The notes beneath the pieces are model-generated. The model saw nothing but the letters and a program-made list of their open reading frames with translations, ran no database searches and was not told the origin of the DNA. From Panacagrimonas sp965216845 (GTDB lineage: Bacteria > Pseudomonadota > Gammaproteobacteria > Nevskiales > Nevskiaceae), in contig OZ244200.1 in the NCBI GenBank assembly GCA_965216845.1, positions 1,054,001 to 1,118,000 on the forward strand: DNA of 64,000 nt. The letters are read 5' to 3'. Positions 1 through 7,791 of the stretch are shown piece by piece. The translations under genes and the position numbers were made by a program. Within the stretch, counting starts at the first letter, position 1. Each line of letters opens with the position of its first letter.

Positions 1-1
1 C

Positions 2-1171
2 GCCGAGCTGTTCCTGTTCCTGCTGGTGGCGATGACCTTCATCAATACGCTGGACGATCGCGGCGTGTTCGAAGCCCTGCGTGGCGTGCTGGTAGCGCAT
101 GGTTTTTCCCTGCGGACGCTGTATTGGCTGACCGGCGTACTCGCTTTTTTCCTGTCGCCGATCGCGGACAACATGACCACCGCTCTGGTCATGGCCTCGG
201 TCGTTGTGGCGGTAGGCGGCAAGGAGGCCAGGTTCGTGGGGGTGGCCTGCATCAACATCGTGGTCGCGGCCAACGCCGGCGGTGCCTGGAGTCCGTTTGG
301 CGACATCACCACCTTGATGGTCTGGCAGAAAGGCATCTTCCCGGCGCATGAGTTTCTGGTGCTGTTCTTTCCGTCTCTGATCAGCTGGCTGGTGCCGGCC
401 GCGATCATGTCGATGAGCATTCCCAATGCGCGCCCCGAACCGCTGGCGGAGCGCCCCCAGGTGCAGTTCGGTGGCTATGTGATCATCGCCCTGTTTCTCG
501 GCACGATCGCGCTGACCGTGACCTTGCACACCTGGCTGCATCTGCCGCCAGTGCTCGGGATGATGGCGGGAATGGGGGTTCTGATGCTGGTCAGCTATGG
601 TTTGAACCGAACCCCGCGCGGGCGTTCCTCGCGTCCGATTTCTCATCAAGGCATGGAGCAGGTCAGCCTCAGTGACGTGGCCGGCAGTGATCCACATCAA
701 ACGCCTACGACGCGGCTGAATACCTTCAATCAGATTGCCCGCTCCGAGTGGGATACCTTGCTGTTCTTCTACGGCATCATCATGTGCGTGGGCGGGCTGG
801 GGACCATTGGCTATCTCGCCATGGGCTCAGATCTCATGTATGGCCAGCTCGGCCCGACCATCGCCAATGTCCTGGTGGGGGTGTTTTCCGCCGTCATCGA
901 CAACATCCCGGTGATGTTCGCCGTGCTCTCCATGCTGCCCGAGATGAGCGACGGCCAATGGCTGCTGGTGACGCTGACCGCGGGCATCGGTGGTTCCATG
1001 CTTTCCATCGGATCGGCCGCCGGTGTTGCGGTGATGGGCAGCGCGCGCGGGGTCTATACCTTCTTCGGACACCTGCGCTGGAGCTGGGCCATCGCGCTCG
1101 GTTACGCGGCTGGTATCGCGGCTCACTTCATGATCAACGCCCACTATTTTGAGCTGGCCGGCGGCAAATAG
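2..1171 (+). CDS. nhaD: NhaD-type Na+/H+ antiporter, 5' end cut off by the window
   Basis: Inner-membrane sodium/proton antiporter of the NhaD family (ion transporter superfamily), used for sodium export and pH homeostasis. The frame is open from base 2, so the true start lies upstream; about 389 residues are present of the usual 450-500. Many hydrophobic segments are visible. Family-like conserved stretches are LSPIADNMTTAL, NAGGAWSPFGDITT and, near the C-terminus, FSAVIDNIPVMFAV, a second copy of the polar DN element that lines the ion path in such transporters. A hydrophilic loop of about 40 residues, around the sequence RGRSSRPISHQG, separates the two halves. It reads toward the transposase remnants and has no visible operon partner here. 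The family call is from sequence recognition; the ion specificity is inferred. Confidence 0.85.
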   Translation, partial: AELFLFLLVAMTFINTLDDRGVFEALRGVLVAHGFSLRTLYWLTGVLAFFLSPIADNMTTALVMASVVVAVGGKEARFVGVACINIVVAANAGGAWSPFGDITTLMVWQKGIFPAHEFLVLFFPSLISWLVPAAIMSMSIPNARPEPLAERPQVQFGGYVIIALFLGTIALTVTLHTWLHLPPVLGMMAGMGVLMLVSYGLNRTPRGRSSRPISHQGMEQVSLSDVAGSDPHQTPTTRLNTFNQIARSEWDTLLFFYGIIMCVGGLGTIGYLAMGSDLMYGQLGPTIANVLVGVFSAVIDNIPVMFAVLSMLPEMSDGQWLLVTLTAGIGGSMLSIGSAAGVAVMGSARGVYTFFGHLRWSWAIALGYAAGIAAHFMINAHYFELAGGK

Positions 1172-1173
1172 GA

Positions 1174-1190
1174 ATTACGGTGACATGATA
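1174..1190 (+). repeat. Left copy of a 17-bp REP-like terminal sequence
   Basis: ATTACGGTGACATGATA lies 12 bp beyond the 3' end of transposase copy 1. Its reverse complement recurs at 1840-1855 (16 of 17 bases) and at 2352-2368 (exact), so the whole transposase block is bounded by inverted copies. This is the expected arrangement for sequences mobilised by a REP-associated tyrosine transposase. Confidence 0.7.
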
Positions 1191-1201
1191 CCAATTACCT
1201 A

Positions 1202-1802
1202 TTAACTGCTGCCTCCTTCCTCTCGCTGCTTCGGCTTTCTCCCCCGCTTTCTCGGCAGTATCGAATGCCCCGTCTTTCGCTCCAGTTCTTCCAACACGGT
1301 GCGCGGCATCAAGGGACGCCCGATGCGCTGTCCGCGCGTCAGCGCTTGCTCATAGTCCGGCTCCACCTCGAGTTCCAGATACGCCTGAGCGCTGTGTACG
1401 CGTTCCAGCAGCGGCGCTACGCTGACCAAGGCGTCATCCTTGCCGAGAATATGGGCAGGACTGCTGGACCACGGCCAGTCCCAGGGATGCGCGACCAATC
1501 CCGCTTTCACCGGATTCATCGCCGGAGGCGGGCATTGATGTAGGCACTGTAGCGCCGATGCGCCTCACCGACCGCACGAGCAAGACCATCTTCCGTGCTG
1601 GGCACCATCACCAAGTGGACGTGATTGGGCATGAGGCAGTATGACCATACCTCGACCCCTGCCCGCCGGCAGGATTCCGCCATCAAATCTCGGTAGAGGG
1701 CGTAGTCGTCCGCTTCGGAAAATATCTCCTGTCGTCGGTTCCCCCTTTGCGTAATGTGGTGGGGGGGGCACCAGGGATGACGATCCGGGCGATGCGTGCC
1801 AT
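1202..1802 (-). pseudogene. REP-associated tyrosine transposase (Y1/IS200-like), copy 1, frameshifted
   Basis: A Y1 HUH transposase of the RAYT type. The HUH motif is visible as MPNHVHL, followed by the RRYSAYINARLR helix region. This copy keeps the complete C-terminus (basic tail RKRGRKPKQ) but is broken twice when compared with copy 2. A G-tract near 1760 has 8 G instead of 6 (+2 frameshift). An 82-bp deletion at about 1522/1523 removes the segment from the end of INARLR to just before MNPVKAG and shifts the frame again. The start given is the ATG equivalent to copy 2 (MARIAR). No functional product is expected without frameshifting. Confidence 0.85.
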
Positions 1803-2367
1803 GGGGAGTTCGGGCCGGGGACATTTATTGTGCAAACAGTATCATGTCACCGTAAATCCAAGGCGTCATCCTTGCCGAGAATATGGGCAGGACTGCTGGA
1901 CCACGGCCAGTCCCAGGGATGCGCGACCAATCCCGCTTTCACCGGATTCATCGCGATATATCGGGCGGCGGCCATCCAGTGCGCCTCATCCATAGCCACT
2001 GAGTTGAAGCGGCTCTGAAACAGGTGACCGGTCACTCGGAGGCGGGCATTGATGTAGGCACTGTAGCGCCGATGCGTCTCACCGACCGCACGAGCAAGAC
2101 CGTCTTCCGTGCTGGGCACCATCGCCAAGTGGACGTGATTGGGCATGAGGCAGTATGACCATACCTCGACCCCTGCCCGCCGGCAGGATTCCGCCATCAA
2201 ATCTCGGTAGAGGGCGTAGTCGTCCGCTTCGGAAAATATCTCCTGTCGTCGGTTCCCCCTTTGCGTAATGTGGTGGGGGGCACCAGGGATGACGATCCGG
2301 GCGATGCGTGCCATGGGGAGTTCGGGTTGGGGACATTTATTGTGCAAACAGTATCATGTCACCGTAA
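1426..2367. repeat. Tandem duplication within the transposase block
   Basis: Bases 1426-1855 and 1858-2367 are near-identical direct copies. They are 430 and 510 bp long; the 80-bp difference is exactly the 82-bp internal deletion minus the 2-bp G-tract gain in the left copy. Each copy ends in the REP-like sequence, and copy 2 begins directly after the REP-like sequence of copy 1. This suggests duplication or insertion of a 3'-truncated element at the element end. Confidence 0.85.
1847..2314 (-). pseudogene. REP-associated tyrosine transposase (Y1/IS200-like), copy 2, C-terminally truncated
   Basis: This copy has an intact N-terminal Y1 domain starting at MARIARIVIPGAPHHITQRGN-like sequence, with HUH motif MPNHVHL and the downstream GHLFQSRF segment. 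After GKDDAL the frame runs into the REP-like sequence, where a TGA at 1847-1849 ends it at 155 residues. About 75 C-terminal residues present in copy 1 (SVAPLLERVHSAQAY onward) are missing. The start was placed at the ATG at 2314 rather than the upstream frame opening because homologues begin with MARxARxxxPGxPHH. The Y1 catalytic core may be complete, so residual activity cannot be excluded. Confidence 0.8.
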
Positions 2368-2384
2368 TACCATGTCACCGTAAT
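2352..2384 (+). repeat. Right-end REP-like sequence, doubled
   Basis: TATCATGTCACCGTAAT at 2352-2368 is the exact inverse of the left-end copy at 1174-1190. It is followed at once by a second copy, TACCATGTCACCGTAAT (2368-2384), with one base changed. A doubled REP unit at one end of a RAYT element fits that family. Confidence 0.65.
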
Positions 2385-2485
2385 ACCCGAAGATCACGAT
2401 TCGAGGCGAACCACCGGCCTCGCAGCGTTGATCAGCGAGAGACCGCCTGCGCGCAATGATACGAGCGCGGCACTACAGCGGGAAA

Positions 2486-2866
2486 TTAGGCCGCATCCAC
2501 GTCCAAAAAGCCCTCGGGCAGCCCCTCAGTCCATTCCTTGAGTTGATCGAGCACCCCGAGGGCAGTACGGCCAAAATCAGTGATTTCATAGTGGACAGAT
2601 ACCGGGGAGGTATCCAGCACCTTTCTGCTGATTAGGCCCTGTGCCTCCAACTGCCGCAGCCGTTCGGTAATCATTTTCTTGCTGGCGCCACCAATCATGC
2701 GCGACAGGTCATTGAAGCGCACTGGACCATCCTTTAGGTGATAGATGATGGACCCCGTCCATTTGCCGCCGAGCACGCGCATGCCGCGCTCGATGGCACA
2801 GGGTTCCATACAGGCCTGCAGCGCATGCCGCCGGCCCTGCGGATCGGTTTCAACGCTCGCTTTCAT
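2486..2866 (-). CDS. HxlR-family winged-helix transcriptional regulator
   Basis: A 126-residue DNA-binding regulator of the HxlR (MarR-like) family. The core fits well: CAIERGMRVLGGKWT, then VRFNDLSRMI and KKMITERLRQLEAQGLI (recognition helix), then a wing ending in YEITDFGRTAL. Two cysteines, Cys19 and Cys23 (ACMEPC), sit at the N-terminus. In characterised family members such as YodB, HypR and QorR an N-terminal cysteine senses quinones or oxidants, so redox sensing is inferred here. GAGG lies 6 bases before the ATG. It diverges from mdaB across 160 bp holding a perfect inverted repeat, so it most likely represses mdaB and possibly itself. Confidence 0.9.
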   Translation of the reverse strand: MKASVETDPQGRRHALQACMEPCAIERGMRVLGGKWTGSIIYHLKDGPVRFNDLSRMIGGASKKMITERLRQLEAQGLISRKVLDTSPVSVHYEITDFGRTALGVLDQLKEWTEGLPEGFLDVDAA

Positions 2867-2901
2867 GGAGAACCTCGTCGGTCTGGCAAGTTAAATGCTA
2901 G

Positions 2902-2952
2902 CAGGTTACCAAAAATATACTGGTTGTTATTAGTAACCTGAGTTCGTATTGT
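2902..2952 (+). promoter_or_regulatory. Candidate mdaB promoter with HxlR operator
   Basis: CAGGTTAC (2902-2909) and GTAACCTG (2933-2940) form perfect 8-bp inverted arms whose centres are 31 bp apart, about three helical turns. That is a suitable geometry for a winged-helix dimer or pair of dimers. A sigma70-like promoter, TTGTTA (2924-2929) - 17 bp - TATTGT (2947-2952), points toward mdaB. The right arm falls inside the spacer, so a bound repressor would block polymerase. Confidence 0.6.
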
Positions 2953-3025
2953 TTCCGCCCATCAGCAGACGGTCAAACGACTTGGTCTGCCGCTTTTCCA
3001 AAACTGCGATACGAGGACTCTCATC

Positions 3026-3610
3026 ATGAGCACGATTCTGATCATCAACGCACACCATGCCTATCCGTTTGCCGAAGGCCGTCTGAATAGAAGCCTCATA
3101 CAGATGGCGGATGAAATCCTGAAGTCGAAAGGCCATGAAACCCGCGTGGTGAGGGTGGACGACGGCTACGACGTCGAACAGGAAATCGAAAACCACCAGT
3201 GGGCCGATGTCATTCTGCTGCAAACGCCGGTGAACTGGATGGGCGTGCCCTGGACCTTCAAAAAGTATATGGACGAGGTCTATACCGCCGGCATGGACGG
3301 TCGGCTGTGCGAGGGCGATGGCCGGCATAGCGACGCCCCGAAGAAAAACTATGGCGCAGGCGGCAGCCTGAGCGGCAAGCAATACATGCTGTCACTGACC
3401 TTTAACGCCCCCGAAGAATCTTTCAACGACCCACAGGAATACCTGTTTCAGGGCAAGTCCGTGGATGACCTGTTCTTCCCCATGCACATGAACTTCCGCT
3501 TCTTCGGCATGGAAGCCCTCCCCACTTTTGCCTGCTATGACGTGATGAAAGCTGCCGATGCAGAAGGTGACTTCAAGCGTTTCGAGGCCCATCTCAAGGA
3601 GCATTTCTGA
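3026..3610 (+). CDS. mdaB: NAD(P)H:quinone oxidoreductase MdaB (flavodoxin-like fold)
   Basis: A cytoplasmic FAD-dependent quinone reductase of 194 residues, close to the usual MdaB length. It reduces quinones by two electrons, which avoids semiquinone radicals. Recognisable family segments are ILIINAHHAYPF at the N-terminus, WADVILLQTPVNWMGVPW (mid-protein), KKYMDEVYTAG, YGAGGSLSGKQYMLSLTFNAP and FFGMEALPTFACYDV. GAGGA lies 8 bases before the ATG. Its stop overlaps the next start (TGATG), so it is translationally coupled to the cupin gene. Position downstream of the divergent HxlR regulator and its operator suggests induction by quinones or electrophiles (inferred). Confidence 0.93.
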   Translation: MSTILIINAHHAYPFAEGRLNRSLIQMADEILKSKGHETRVVRVDDGYDVEQEIENHQWADVILLQTPVNWMGVPWTFKKYMDEVYTAGMDGRLCEGDGRHSDAPKKNYGAGGSLSGKQYMLSLTFNAPEESFNDPQEYLFQGKSVDDLFFPMHMNFRFFGMEALPTFACYDVMKAADAEGDFKRFEAHLKEHF

Positions 3611-3975
3611 TGAACGTGAAAACCGTATTCGCAGTATTGGCTGGCTTGCTGATTTCATTGCCGGCGGTCGCAGAGGAATACCCCGCTGCCCACGTAGCAT
3701 CACCGGATCGTTATGAAGTTCTGGAGGATAACGACGAAGTGCTGGTGCTGAAGATGCTGCTCAAGCCCGGCGAGTCCGATGCCATGCATAGGCACCTGAA
3801 CGAAACCGTCTACTTCCAACAGGGCGGCAAGCTGACGATTCGCCTGGCCGATGGCAAGTCCATGGACGTTGAGGTGCCGGATGGCCATGTGATGTGGCAT
3901 GAAGCCTGGACTCACCAGGTAACCAACAACGGCACTACGGACGTCGTTGCCATCATTGTTGAAGACAAGCCCTGA
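3610..3975 (+). CDS. Secreted small cupin-domain protein
   Basis: 121 residues with a clear Sec signal peptide (FAVLAGLLISLPAVAEE, cleavage likely after AVA near residue 21), so the mature protein is periplasmic. The rest is one cupin barrel: KPGESDAMHRHLNETVYF matches the first cupin motif with two His and a Glu, and GHVMWHEAWTHQVTNNG matches the second. These residues would bind one metal ion. The substrate is unknown. Its ATG overlaps the mdaB stop by one base, placing it in the redox operon; a role in periplasmic oxidant or aromatic handling is inferred only from context. Confidence 0.85.
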   Translation: MNVKTVFAVLAGLLISLPAVAEEYPAAHVASPDRYEVLEDNDEVLVLKMLLKPGESDAMHRHLNETVYFQQGGKLTIRLADGKSMDVEVPDGHVMWHEAWTHQVTNNGTTDVVAIIVEDKP

Positions 3976-3996
3976 TTAATATTTAAGGAGTGACCG

Positions 3997-4554
3997 ATGT
4001 TTACCTACCACGATATCGAATCCGCACCTGAAGAATCCAAACCGTTGATCGAACAGTCGCAGAAGAACATGGGCATGTTGCCCAATCTGCACAAGGTACT
4101 GGCCGAGGCGCCGGCAACCTACGAGACCTACAACACGGCCTTTGGTCTGTTTATGAAGAACACGACCCTGTCACCGCTGGAGCAGCAGGTTGTCTTCATG
4201 ACGGCTAATTTCGAGAACAACTGTCACTACTGCGTGCCCGGGCATACCTGGATGATGCATGCCGCCAAGATGCCAGAAGACGTGATCGAAGCGCTGCGTG
4301 AAGGCACGCCGATACCCGATGCCAAGCTGCAGGCGCTGCACGACTTTGCCAAAGACCTGCTTGATAAGCGCGGTCATATTGGTGACGAGAAACTGCAGGA
4401 ATTTCTGGACGCAGGCTATACCAAACGCCAGGCACTGGAAGTGCTCACCGGGCTGGCTTCCAAGCTGATTTCAAACTTTACCAATGCGCTGGCGCATACC
4501 GAGCCCGATGCCGCTTTCCAGAAATATGCCTGGGTGCATCCCAAAGACCGCTAG
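3997..4554 (+). CDS. Carboxymuconolactone decarboxylase / AhpD-like protein
   Basis: 185 residues of all-helical CMD/AhpD type. The active-site motif CHYCVPGH (near residue 76) has the CxxC pair and following His that AhpD-like proteins use for thiol-disulfide chemistry and peroxide reduction. It starts with a good ribosome site, AAGGAGTGACCG, just before the ATG, 21 bases after the cupin stop. It is the third gene of the mdaB operon, and a peroxidase or disulfide-reductase role alongside quinone detoxification is a reasonable inference. No CMD-specific decarboxylase features were identified. Confidence 0.85.
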   Translation: MFTYHDIESAPEESKPLIEQSQKNMGMLPNLHKVLAEAPATYETYNTAFGLFMKNTTLSPLEQQVVFMTANFENNCHYCVPGHTWMMHAAKMPEDVIEALREGTPIPDAKLQALHDFAKDLLDKRGHIGDEKLQEFLDAGYTKRQALEVLTGLASKLISNFTNALAHTEPDAAFQKYAWVHPKDR

Positions 4555-4696
4555 CCCTATGGGGGTTCGCCCGGCTAACAGGCCATCGCCCAGCAAGATC
4601 GGCCAAGCGGAATATCAAATGTTGTTGACGCAGGTGCGGGAGATCATCGGAGGCATTGAGTCTGAGGCCCCGGAATGGACGGTGTAGATACCGCGC

Positions 4697-4975
4697 TTAA
4701 TGCTCGGTTCGCTTCAAGTCGCGGTAGAAATTTTCATGAGGGCCCACCATTAGAAGTTTCAAGGTTCCCGGGTTAATCACGCGATAGGCCAGCAACGTCA
4801 GCCTGCCGTCGATCCTGAATTTGTAGACCTGAACGCCCGCCAGATCTCCAAGCTTGGTCTCACCGATACCCGGATTCGTGGCGACCTTACGAACGGCCTC
4901 ATCGAGCACGGTTTTCTGTTGCGGGTGGAGCTTTTTGACCGTCCGTTGAAAAGTCGGCGTCACAAGAATGCGCAT
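4697..4975 (-). CDS. RelE/ParE-family toxin
   Basis: 92 residues with the RelE/ParE pattern: an N-terminal MRILVTPTFQRTVKKLHPQQ helix region, the central strand GVQVYKFRIDGRLTLLAYRV and the C-terminal segment GPHENFYRDLKR. The family either cleaves mRNA at the ribosome or poisons gyrase; which applies cannot be told from sequence alone. Its ATG overlaps the antitoxin stop (TAATG), the normal arrangement with the antitoxin first. Confidence 0.85.
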   Translation of the reverse strand: MRILVTPTFQRTVKKLHPQQKTVLDEAVRKVATNPGIGETKLGDLAGVQVYKFRIDGRLTLLAYRVINPGTLKLLMVGPHENFYRDLKRTEH

Positions 4976-5184
4976 TAGCCGAACTGGTACTCACCAACTG
5001 CCTCTTCCTGGTCAGCGATCAAGATGTCCCGAATTACACTGAACGGAAGATCAGGATTCTCCGCCGCGGCTTTTCCAATCCTTGCCCAGTATTCGATTTG
5101 CTTGGGTACTGATCGATGCTCAATTTGACCACATTGTTTGGCGGTTTCAACCAGTGCATTGGGCAATTTAACGTTGACAGCCAT
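4975..5184 (-). CDS. ParD-like antitoxin
   Basis: 69 residues starting MAVNVKLPNALVETAKQCGQIEHRS, followed by VPKQIEYWARIGKAAAENPDLP and a short acidic tail. This is the ParD-like antitoxin pattern: an N-terminal ribbon-helix-helix DNA-binding part, then a C-terminal toxin-binding segment. It is expected to neutralise the downstream toxin and repress its own promoter. AAAGG lies 9 bases before the ATG. Confidence 0.8.
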   Translation of the reverse strand: MAVNVKLPNALVETAKQCGQIEHRSVPKQIEYWARIGKAAAENPDLPFSVIRDILIADQEEAVGEYQFG

Positions 5185-5341
5185 GGTGGTAGGCCTTTTG
5201 ACACGGAGGTTCCATTATAGATCTTCATGGCGCTTTTGGGTCCACCTGTTTCCCAAAGGGATCGTGACGATTCTCCACCAGCGTATGCGCCAGATTGAGC
5301 GTTTGCGTGGCGCCCTTTGATTTGGGGCGGCTCGCGGACAT

Positions 5342-5369
5342 AAAAAAGGCCGGAGCAAGCTCCGGCCTT
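5342..5369 (-). terminator. Rho-independent terminator of the PQQ dehydrogenase gene
   Basis: On the minus strand, AAGGCCGGAG and CTCCGGCCTT pair around a short TTGC-type loop and are followed by six T. It lies 22 bp past the stop of the minus-strand dehydrogenase gene. Confidence 0.9.
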
Positions 5370-5390
5370 GGTGTCTGCAACGCGGGTTGA

Positions 5391-7547
5391 TCATCCGTCT
5401 GATTTGGCGGCGGCTTTTTTCAGCTCTGCCTTGAGATCATTGGCGCGTTTGTTGATGTATTGATGAACCGCTTCCACATCGTCTTCGGACAGCACGTCCA
5501 TCAGGTTGGGCATGCCCTTGTTGGTGTAGGCGCCGGCCAAGATGCCGTTGAACATTTTGTGCGTTTCTTCGGACATGTAGCGCAGGTCTGAAATCACGCT
5601 GCCGGCGATGGTGTTGGGGCCGTGACACATACCGCAGCGGTGGTTGTAGATTTGCCGGCCTTTGTCGATGGTTTCGGCATCGGCCGTCACTTGCTGCGGC
5701 TCGGGGAAGGGCAGTGGATCGTTTTCCGGTGGTGGCAGCGTTTCCTTGCCGCCCAGCTTGAAGGTGAGAATGCGGGCTTCGGATTGCACTTTGGCAGGGG
5801 AGGAAATGCCACCGAGCGCCAGCGGGAAGGCGCCGCCCCAACCGGCAGCGACGGTGACGTATTGTTCGCCATCAATCTCATAGCTGACGGGGCCAGCCAT
5901 CACGCCGGTGTTGGCCGGTGTTTCCCAGAGTTTGTTGCCATCGACGTCGCTGTAGGCGACGAAACGGCCATCAGCCGTACCCTGGAACACCAGCCCGCCA
6001 GCGGTGCTGAGCGTGCCGCCATTCCAGAGTGTGACGTATGACTGGCGCCAGACTTCTTTTTGCTCGACCGGGTCCCAGGCAATCAAATGACCCTTGTGGG
6101 CCGCGGTGGCGCCGGCCATTTCTTCTGGATCTTCCGGCAGCGCGATGGGCGCGGAACCCATGTGCCAGGTGCCCTTGCCGGTGAACTCGGTGTCGCCGCC
6201 GGGTGCGAACAGGGCAATGGCTTCCTGCATGGGAATGTAGACCAGGCCGGTCTGCGGGCTGTAAGACATCGGCTGCCAGTTATGCGCGCCGATCGGGCCG
6301 GGTGACACCAGCTTGGGTTCTTCGCTCCAGTCGGCTTCCGGGTTTTCCACCGGGCGACCGGTTTCCATGTCCACATGCGTGGCCCAGTTGGCCGGTGCAA
6401 ATTTTTCGGCCGACAGCAACTCGCCGGTTTCACGGTCCAGCACATAGAAGAAGCCGTTCTTCGGCGCCTGCATCAATACCTTGCGGGTTTTTCCGTCCAG
6501 TTCCAGGTTGGCCAGGATGATGTGCTGGGTCGCGGTGTAATCCCAGTGATCGCCGGGGGTGGTCTGATAGTGCCAGACGTACTCGCCGTCATCCGGGTTG
6601 AGCGCGACGATGGAGGAAACGAACAGGTTGTCGCCGCCTTCGGGGCTGCGTACCGAGCGGTTCCAGGCGGTGCCGTTGCCAACGCCGATGTAGAGCAGCT
6701 TGAGCTCGGGGTCGTAGGCCATGGCATCCCAGACCGTGCCGCCGCCGCCGAATTCCCACCACTTGTCGCCGCTCCAGGTTGGCAGTGCGATTTCCATGGC
6801 TTTGTTTTCCGGCGGGTTTTCCGGGTTGCCGGGCACGGTGTAGAAACGCCACAGCTGTTCGCCGCTGGCGGCGTCGTAGGCGGTGAGGTAACCGCGCACG
6901 CCGAATTCGGCGCCACCATTTCCGATCATCACCTTGCCGTCGATAATGCGCGGCGCGCCGGTCACGGTGTAGCTGCGGTCTTTGTCTTCCACCGTGTCGA
7001 CTTCCCAGGCGACCTCGCCGGTCTTGGCGTCCAGCGCGAACAGGCGGCCGTCGTAGGCGCCCAGGTAGACCTTGCCCTTCCACACCGCAACGCCGCGATT
7101 GGCGACGTCACAGCAGCCGTGGCGGTCCATGTCGCGCGGAACCTTGGGGTCGAACTTCCACAGCTCTTCGCCGCTCACCGGGTCGAGTGCGGAAACAATG
7201 GAGAACGCGCCGGTCACATACATCACGCCATCGACCACGATGGGCGTGGCCTCGGTGGCGCGGTCCACGTCCAGGCGGTAATGCCAGGCCAGTCCCAGAT
7301 CCCCCACGTTGTCGGCGTTCACCTTCTTCAGCGGGCTGAAGCGTTGTTCGTCGTAGGTGCGGCCGTGGCTCATCCAGTTGCCCGGTTCCTTGTCGGCATT
7401 GATGATGCGCGCGCCATCCACGTTCGCCACGCTGACCTCGCTTTTGGCTGACTCTGCGCTGGCCGCATCCGTGCCGGTGCCCTGCGGGCCGCAGGCCGCC
7501 AGGGCCAGAACGATGGGCGAAATCCAGAATGCCATTCGTTTCATCAT
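5391..7547 (-). CDS. PQQ-dependent quinohemoprotein alcohol dehydrogenase, lipid-anchored
   Basis: A 718-residue periplasmic enzyme oxidising alcohols with pyrroloquinoline quinone and passing electrons through its own heme c. Residues 1-19 form a lipoprotein signal (LALAAC, Cys19). The eight-bladed propeller follows, with the adjacent disulfide pair Cys145-Cys146 (HGCCD), probable calcium ligands Glu214 (GGAEFGVRG) and Asn291 (GVGNGTAWN), and catalytic Asp336 (GDHWDYTATQ). A C-terminal cytochrome domain has CGMCH at 638-642 and a likely Met ligand at 679 (KGMPN). Residue 338 is Thr, not the Asp of lanthanide-dependent enzymes, so calcium use is predicted. GGAGG lies 5 bases before the first of two adjacent ATGs (7547, 7544). 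The substrate is not determined. No PQQ synthesis genes are in the window. Confidence 0.93.
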   Translation of the reverse strand: MMKRMAFWISPIVLALAACGPQGTGTDAASAESAKSEVSVANVDGARIINADKEPGNWMSHGRTYDEQRFSPLKKVNADNVGDLGLAWHYRLDVDRATEATPIVVDGVMYVTGAFSIVSALDPVSGEELWKFDPKVPRDMDRHGCCDVANRGVAVWKGKVYLGAYDGRLFALDAKTGEVAWEVDTVEDKDRSYTVTGAPRIIDGKVMIGNGGAEFGVRGYLTAYDAASGEQLWRFYTVPGNPENPPENKAMEIALPTWSGDKWWEFGGGGTVWDAMAYDPELKLLYIGVGNGTAWNRSVRSPEGGDNLFVSSIVALNPDDGEYVWHYQTTPGDHWDYTATQHIILANLELDGKTRKVLMQAPKNGFFYVLDRETGELLSAEKFAPANWATHVDMETGRPVENPEADWSEEPKLVSPGPIGAHNWQPMSYSPQTGLVYIPMQEAIALFAPGGDTEFTGKGTWHMGSAPIALPEDPEEMAGATAAHKGHLIAWDPVEQKEVWRQSYVTLWNGGTLSTAGGLVFQGTADGRFVAYSDVDGNKLWETPANTGVMAGPVSYEIDGEQYVTVAAGWGGAFPLALGGISSPAKVQSEARILTFKLGGKETLPPPENDPLPFPEPQQVTADAETIDKGRQIYNHRCGMCHGPNTIAGSVISDLRYMSEETHKMFNGILAGAYTNKGMPNLMDVLSEDDVEAVHQYINKRANDLKAELKKAAAKSDG

Positions 7548-7567
7548 GTGCTCCTCCGTCGTCATTG

Positions 7568-7587
7568 AGCCGGCTTGCCTGCCGGCT
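7568..7587 (-). promoter_or_regulatory. Hairpin in the leader of the PQQ dehydrogenase mRNA
   Basis: AGCCGGC and GCCGGCT form a perfect 7-bp stem around a 6-base loop, ending about 10 bases upstream of the Shine-Dalgarno. No T-run follows, so it is not a terminator; it could stabilise the message or tune translation. The function is a guess. Confidence 0.35.
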
Positions 7588-7791
7588 GCTCGTTTGATTC
7601 TTGCCTCAATTCCGGTCTCGGCATCCTTTGAGGCTTAGACCAGAGAGTCTAGCGGGTTTGATCGCGTTTGATCCCTACCCCGGGGGGTTGGCTCGCCGTG
7701 TCCTGCGCACGCCCGTCACTTCGCCGCTGACCATGGTCTGGGTATGCTATCGACACCTCAGTGAATGGCGAAAATCGCACCGGAGAAATCG

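Noticed and set aside
4555..4687. A short open frame whose last 30 residues (SKIGQAEYQMLLTQVREIIG and on) look protein-like.
   Set aside because: It overlaps the AhpD-like gene in another frame, has no ribosome site and no recognisable family. It could be the tail of a lost gene, but this cannot be supported.
5622..7451. Long plus-strand open frames opposite the PQQ dehydrogenase.
   Set aside because: They are mirror frames of a high-GC gene; the minus-strand product has all catalytic motifs.
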